From assembly GCA_947649645.1 (NCBI GenBank), contig CANSSP010000028.1:1-32197 (forward strand): a DNA stretch of 32,197 bases. The letters are read 5' to 3'. Each line of letters opens with the position of its first letter. Position 1 is the stretch's first letter. Below are positions 31,649 through 32,197 of the stretch, one piece after another. Made by a program: the position numbers and the translations under genes. The notes under the pieces are model-generated. The model was not told the DNA's origin. It saw only the letters and a program-made list of their open reading frames with translations, and searched no databases. The stretch is from an uncultured Roseburia sp. (GTDB taxonomy: Bacteria; Bacillota; Clostridia; Lachnospirales; Lachnospiraceae).

Positions 31649-31678
31649 TTCGATAAAAGAAAAGAAATATGTTATACT
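31649..31678 (+). promoter_or_regulatory. Putative promoter of the XRE regulator
   Basis: TTCGAT (31649-31654), 18 bases, TATACT (31673-31678). A leader of ~40 bases ends in AAAGGCGG before a TTG start. The region from 31476 to 31640 is A+T-rich and shows no gene. Confidence 0.45.
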
Positions 31679-31723
31679 CAGATATGCCAGATAACAATAA
31701 AGGCAAAGAAAGGCGGCGATTCA

Positions 31724-31948
31724 TTGTCAAAAAATAAATATCAGTTTGAAAGTAAAATTCATGTGTACAGAGCCACAAAGAGAATGACGCAACAGGAACT
31801 GGCCAATCTGGTGGGTGTCTCAAGACAGACAATTATGCAGCTTGAACGAAACCGCTATAATCCCTCTATGATGCTGGCGTATAGTATTTCAAAAGTATTT
31901 GATGTAACGATTGAAGATTTATTTGATTTTTCGGAGGTAGAAAAGTGA
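31724..31948 (+). CDS. Small XRE-type helix-turn-helix regulator
   Basis: 74 aa from a TTG at 31724 with AGGCGG ahead. The frame is open from 31610, but that stretch contains the promoter. Nearly the whole protein is the helix-turn-helix: IHVYRATKRMTQQELANLVGVSRQTIMQLERNRYNPSMMLAYSISKVFDVTIEDLFDF, as in small YozG-like regulators. Its stop overlaps the start of the next gene in GTGA, so the two are made together. Such pairs of a tiny XRE regulator with a small membrane protein are common in Firmicutes; the function is unknown. Confidence 0.9.
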   Translation: MSKNKYQFESKIHVYRATKRMTQQELANLVGVSRQTIMQLERNRYNPSMMLAYSISKVFDVTIEDLFDFSEVEK

Positions 31949-32139
31949 TTGATATACTAAATGAACTTGTGAATAATAGACAAATCCTGTTGATAGGGAT
32001 ATGGTATGGTTTACCGATTACGTTAATTTTGATTATTTTATTTTTTATAAAATCTTCCCGTGATGAAAGAGGACGGGCAATCATTGGAAAAGCAAGTATT
32101 ATTTCTATGATTGTATTCATTTTCCTTGTTAATTTTTAA
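31945..32139 (+). CDS. Two-helix membrane protein coupled to the XRE regulator
   Basis: 64 aa from GTG 31945, with GGAGG seven bases ahead, overlapping the XRE stop. Two hydrophobic segments (residues ~14-34, LLIGIWYGLPITLILIILFFI, and ~47-62, IGKASIISMIVFIFLV) flank a charged KSSRDERGRA loop. No family is named with confidence. It may anchor or modulate the regulator. Confidence 0.75.
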   Translation: MIDILNELVNNRQILLIGIWYGLPITLILIILFFIKSSRDERGRAIIGKASIISMIVFIFLVNF

Positions 32140-32197
32140 TCAAAAATGGTTGATTATCTCAAAAAAGCCTTGATTTACGGGCATACAAGCAGGATTT

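Overview
The window looks like a chromosomal segment of a mid-GC Clostridia, most likely a Lachnospiraceae-type gut anaerobe. The evidence is strong AGGAGG-type ribosome binding sites, a PdaA-type spore-cortex deacetylase, TmcAL, several OmpR-type two-component/ABC modules and no rRNA, tRNA, CRISPR or prophage genes. The species assignment is inference. Most genes are on the minus strand. The first ~21 kb is GC-rich and gene-dense; from ~22 kb, and most clearly from ~26.5 kb, the sequence is visibly richer in A+T, which suggests accessory, possibly transferred, modules.

Left part (1-9.3 kb), all minus strand: a leucine-rich-repeat lipoprotein cut by the window edge; a diguanylate cyclase whose receiver domain has lost its phospho-acceptor Asp; a TetR regulator with three matching palindromic operator-like sites (at its own promoter, downstream of its gene, and over the putative cyclase promoter) and an octamer tandem repeat between two of them; a PdaA-like deacetylase; then a possible operon lysA -> nuclease-like/winged-helix protein -> 930-aa double zinc-ribbon protein. 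The last two have no function I recognise.

Middle (9.7-20.5 kb): a plus-strand SLT lytic transglycosylase; a minus-strand run of trypsin-like protease (with a 69-bp in-frame tandem repeat) -> MATE exporter -> response regulator -> ABC ATPase -> ABC permease -> histidine kinase -> MarR regulator; then tmcAL on the plus strand with an apparently leaderless transcript, a DUF1801 protein and a tiny membrane protein. The kinase has one membrane segment and no outside domain, so it probably senses through the ABC transporter beside it. The ABC operon has three ~11-bp-phased repeats upstream that fit a response-regulator box.

Right part (20.5-32.2 kb): a DUF4091 protein, a stand-alone RibD-C/DHFR-like reductase, a LacI regulator facing an AAC(3)-type acetyltransferase and MATE exporter (possible drug-handling cassette with shared operator-like sites), an acidic orphan protein, and a two-component system followed by a FtsX/MacB-type permease. 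In that last module the ABC ATPase gene is essentially gone: only its probable last ~23 codons remain, while its promoter is intact and nearly identical to the promoter of the regulator gene. The window ends with a small XRE regulator translationally coupled to a two-helix membrane protein.
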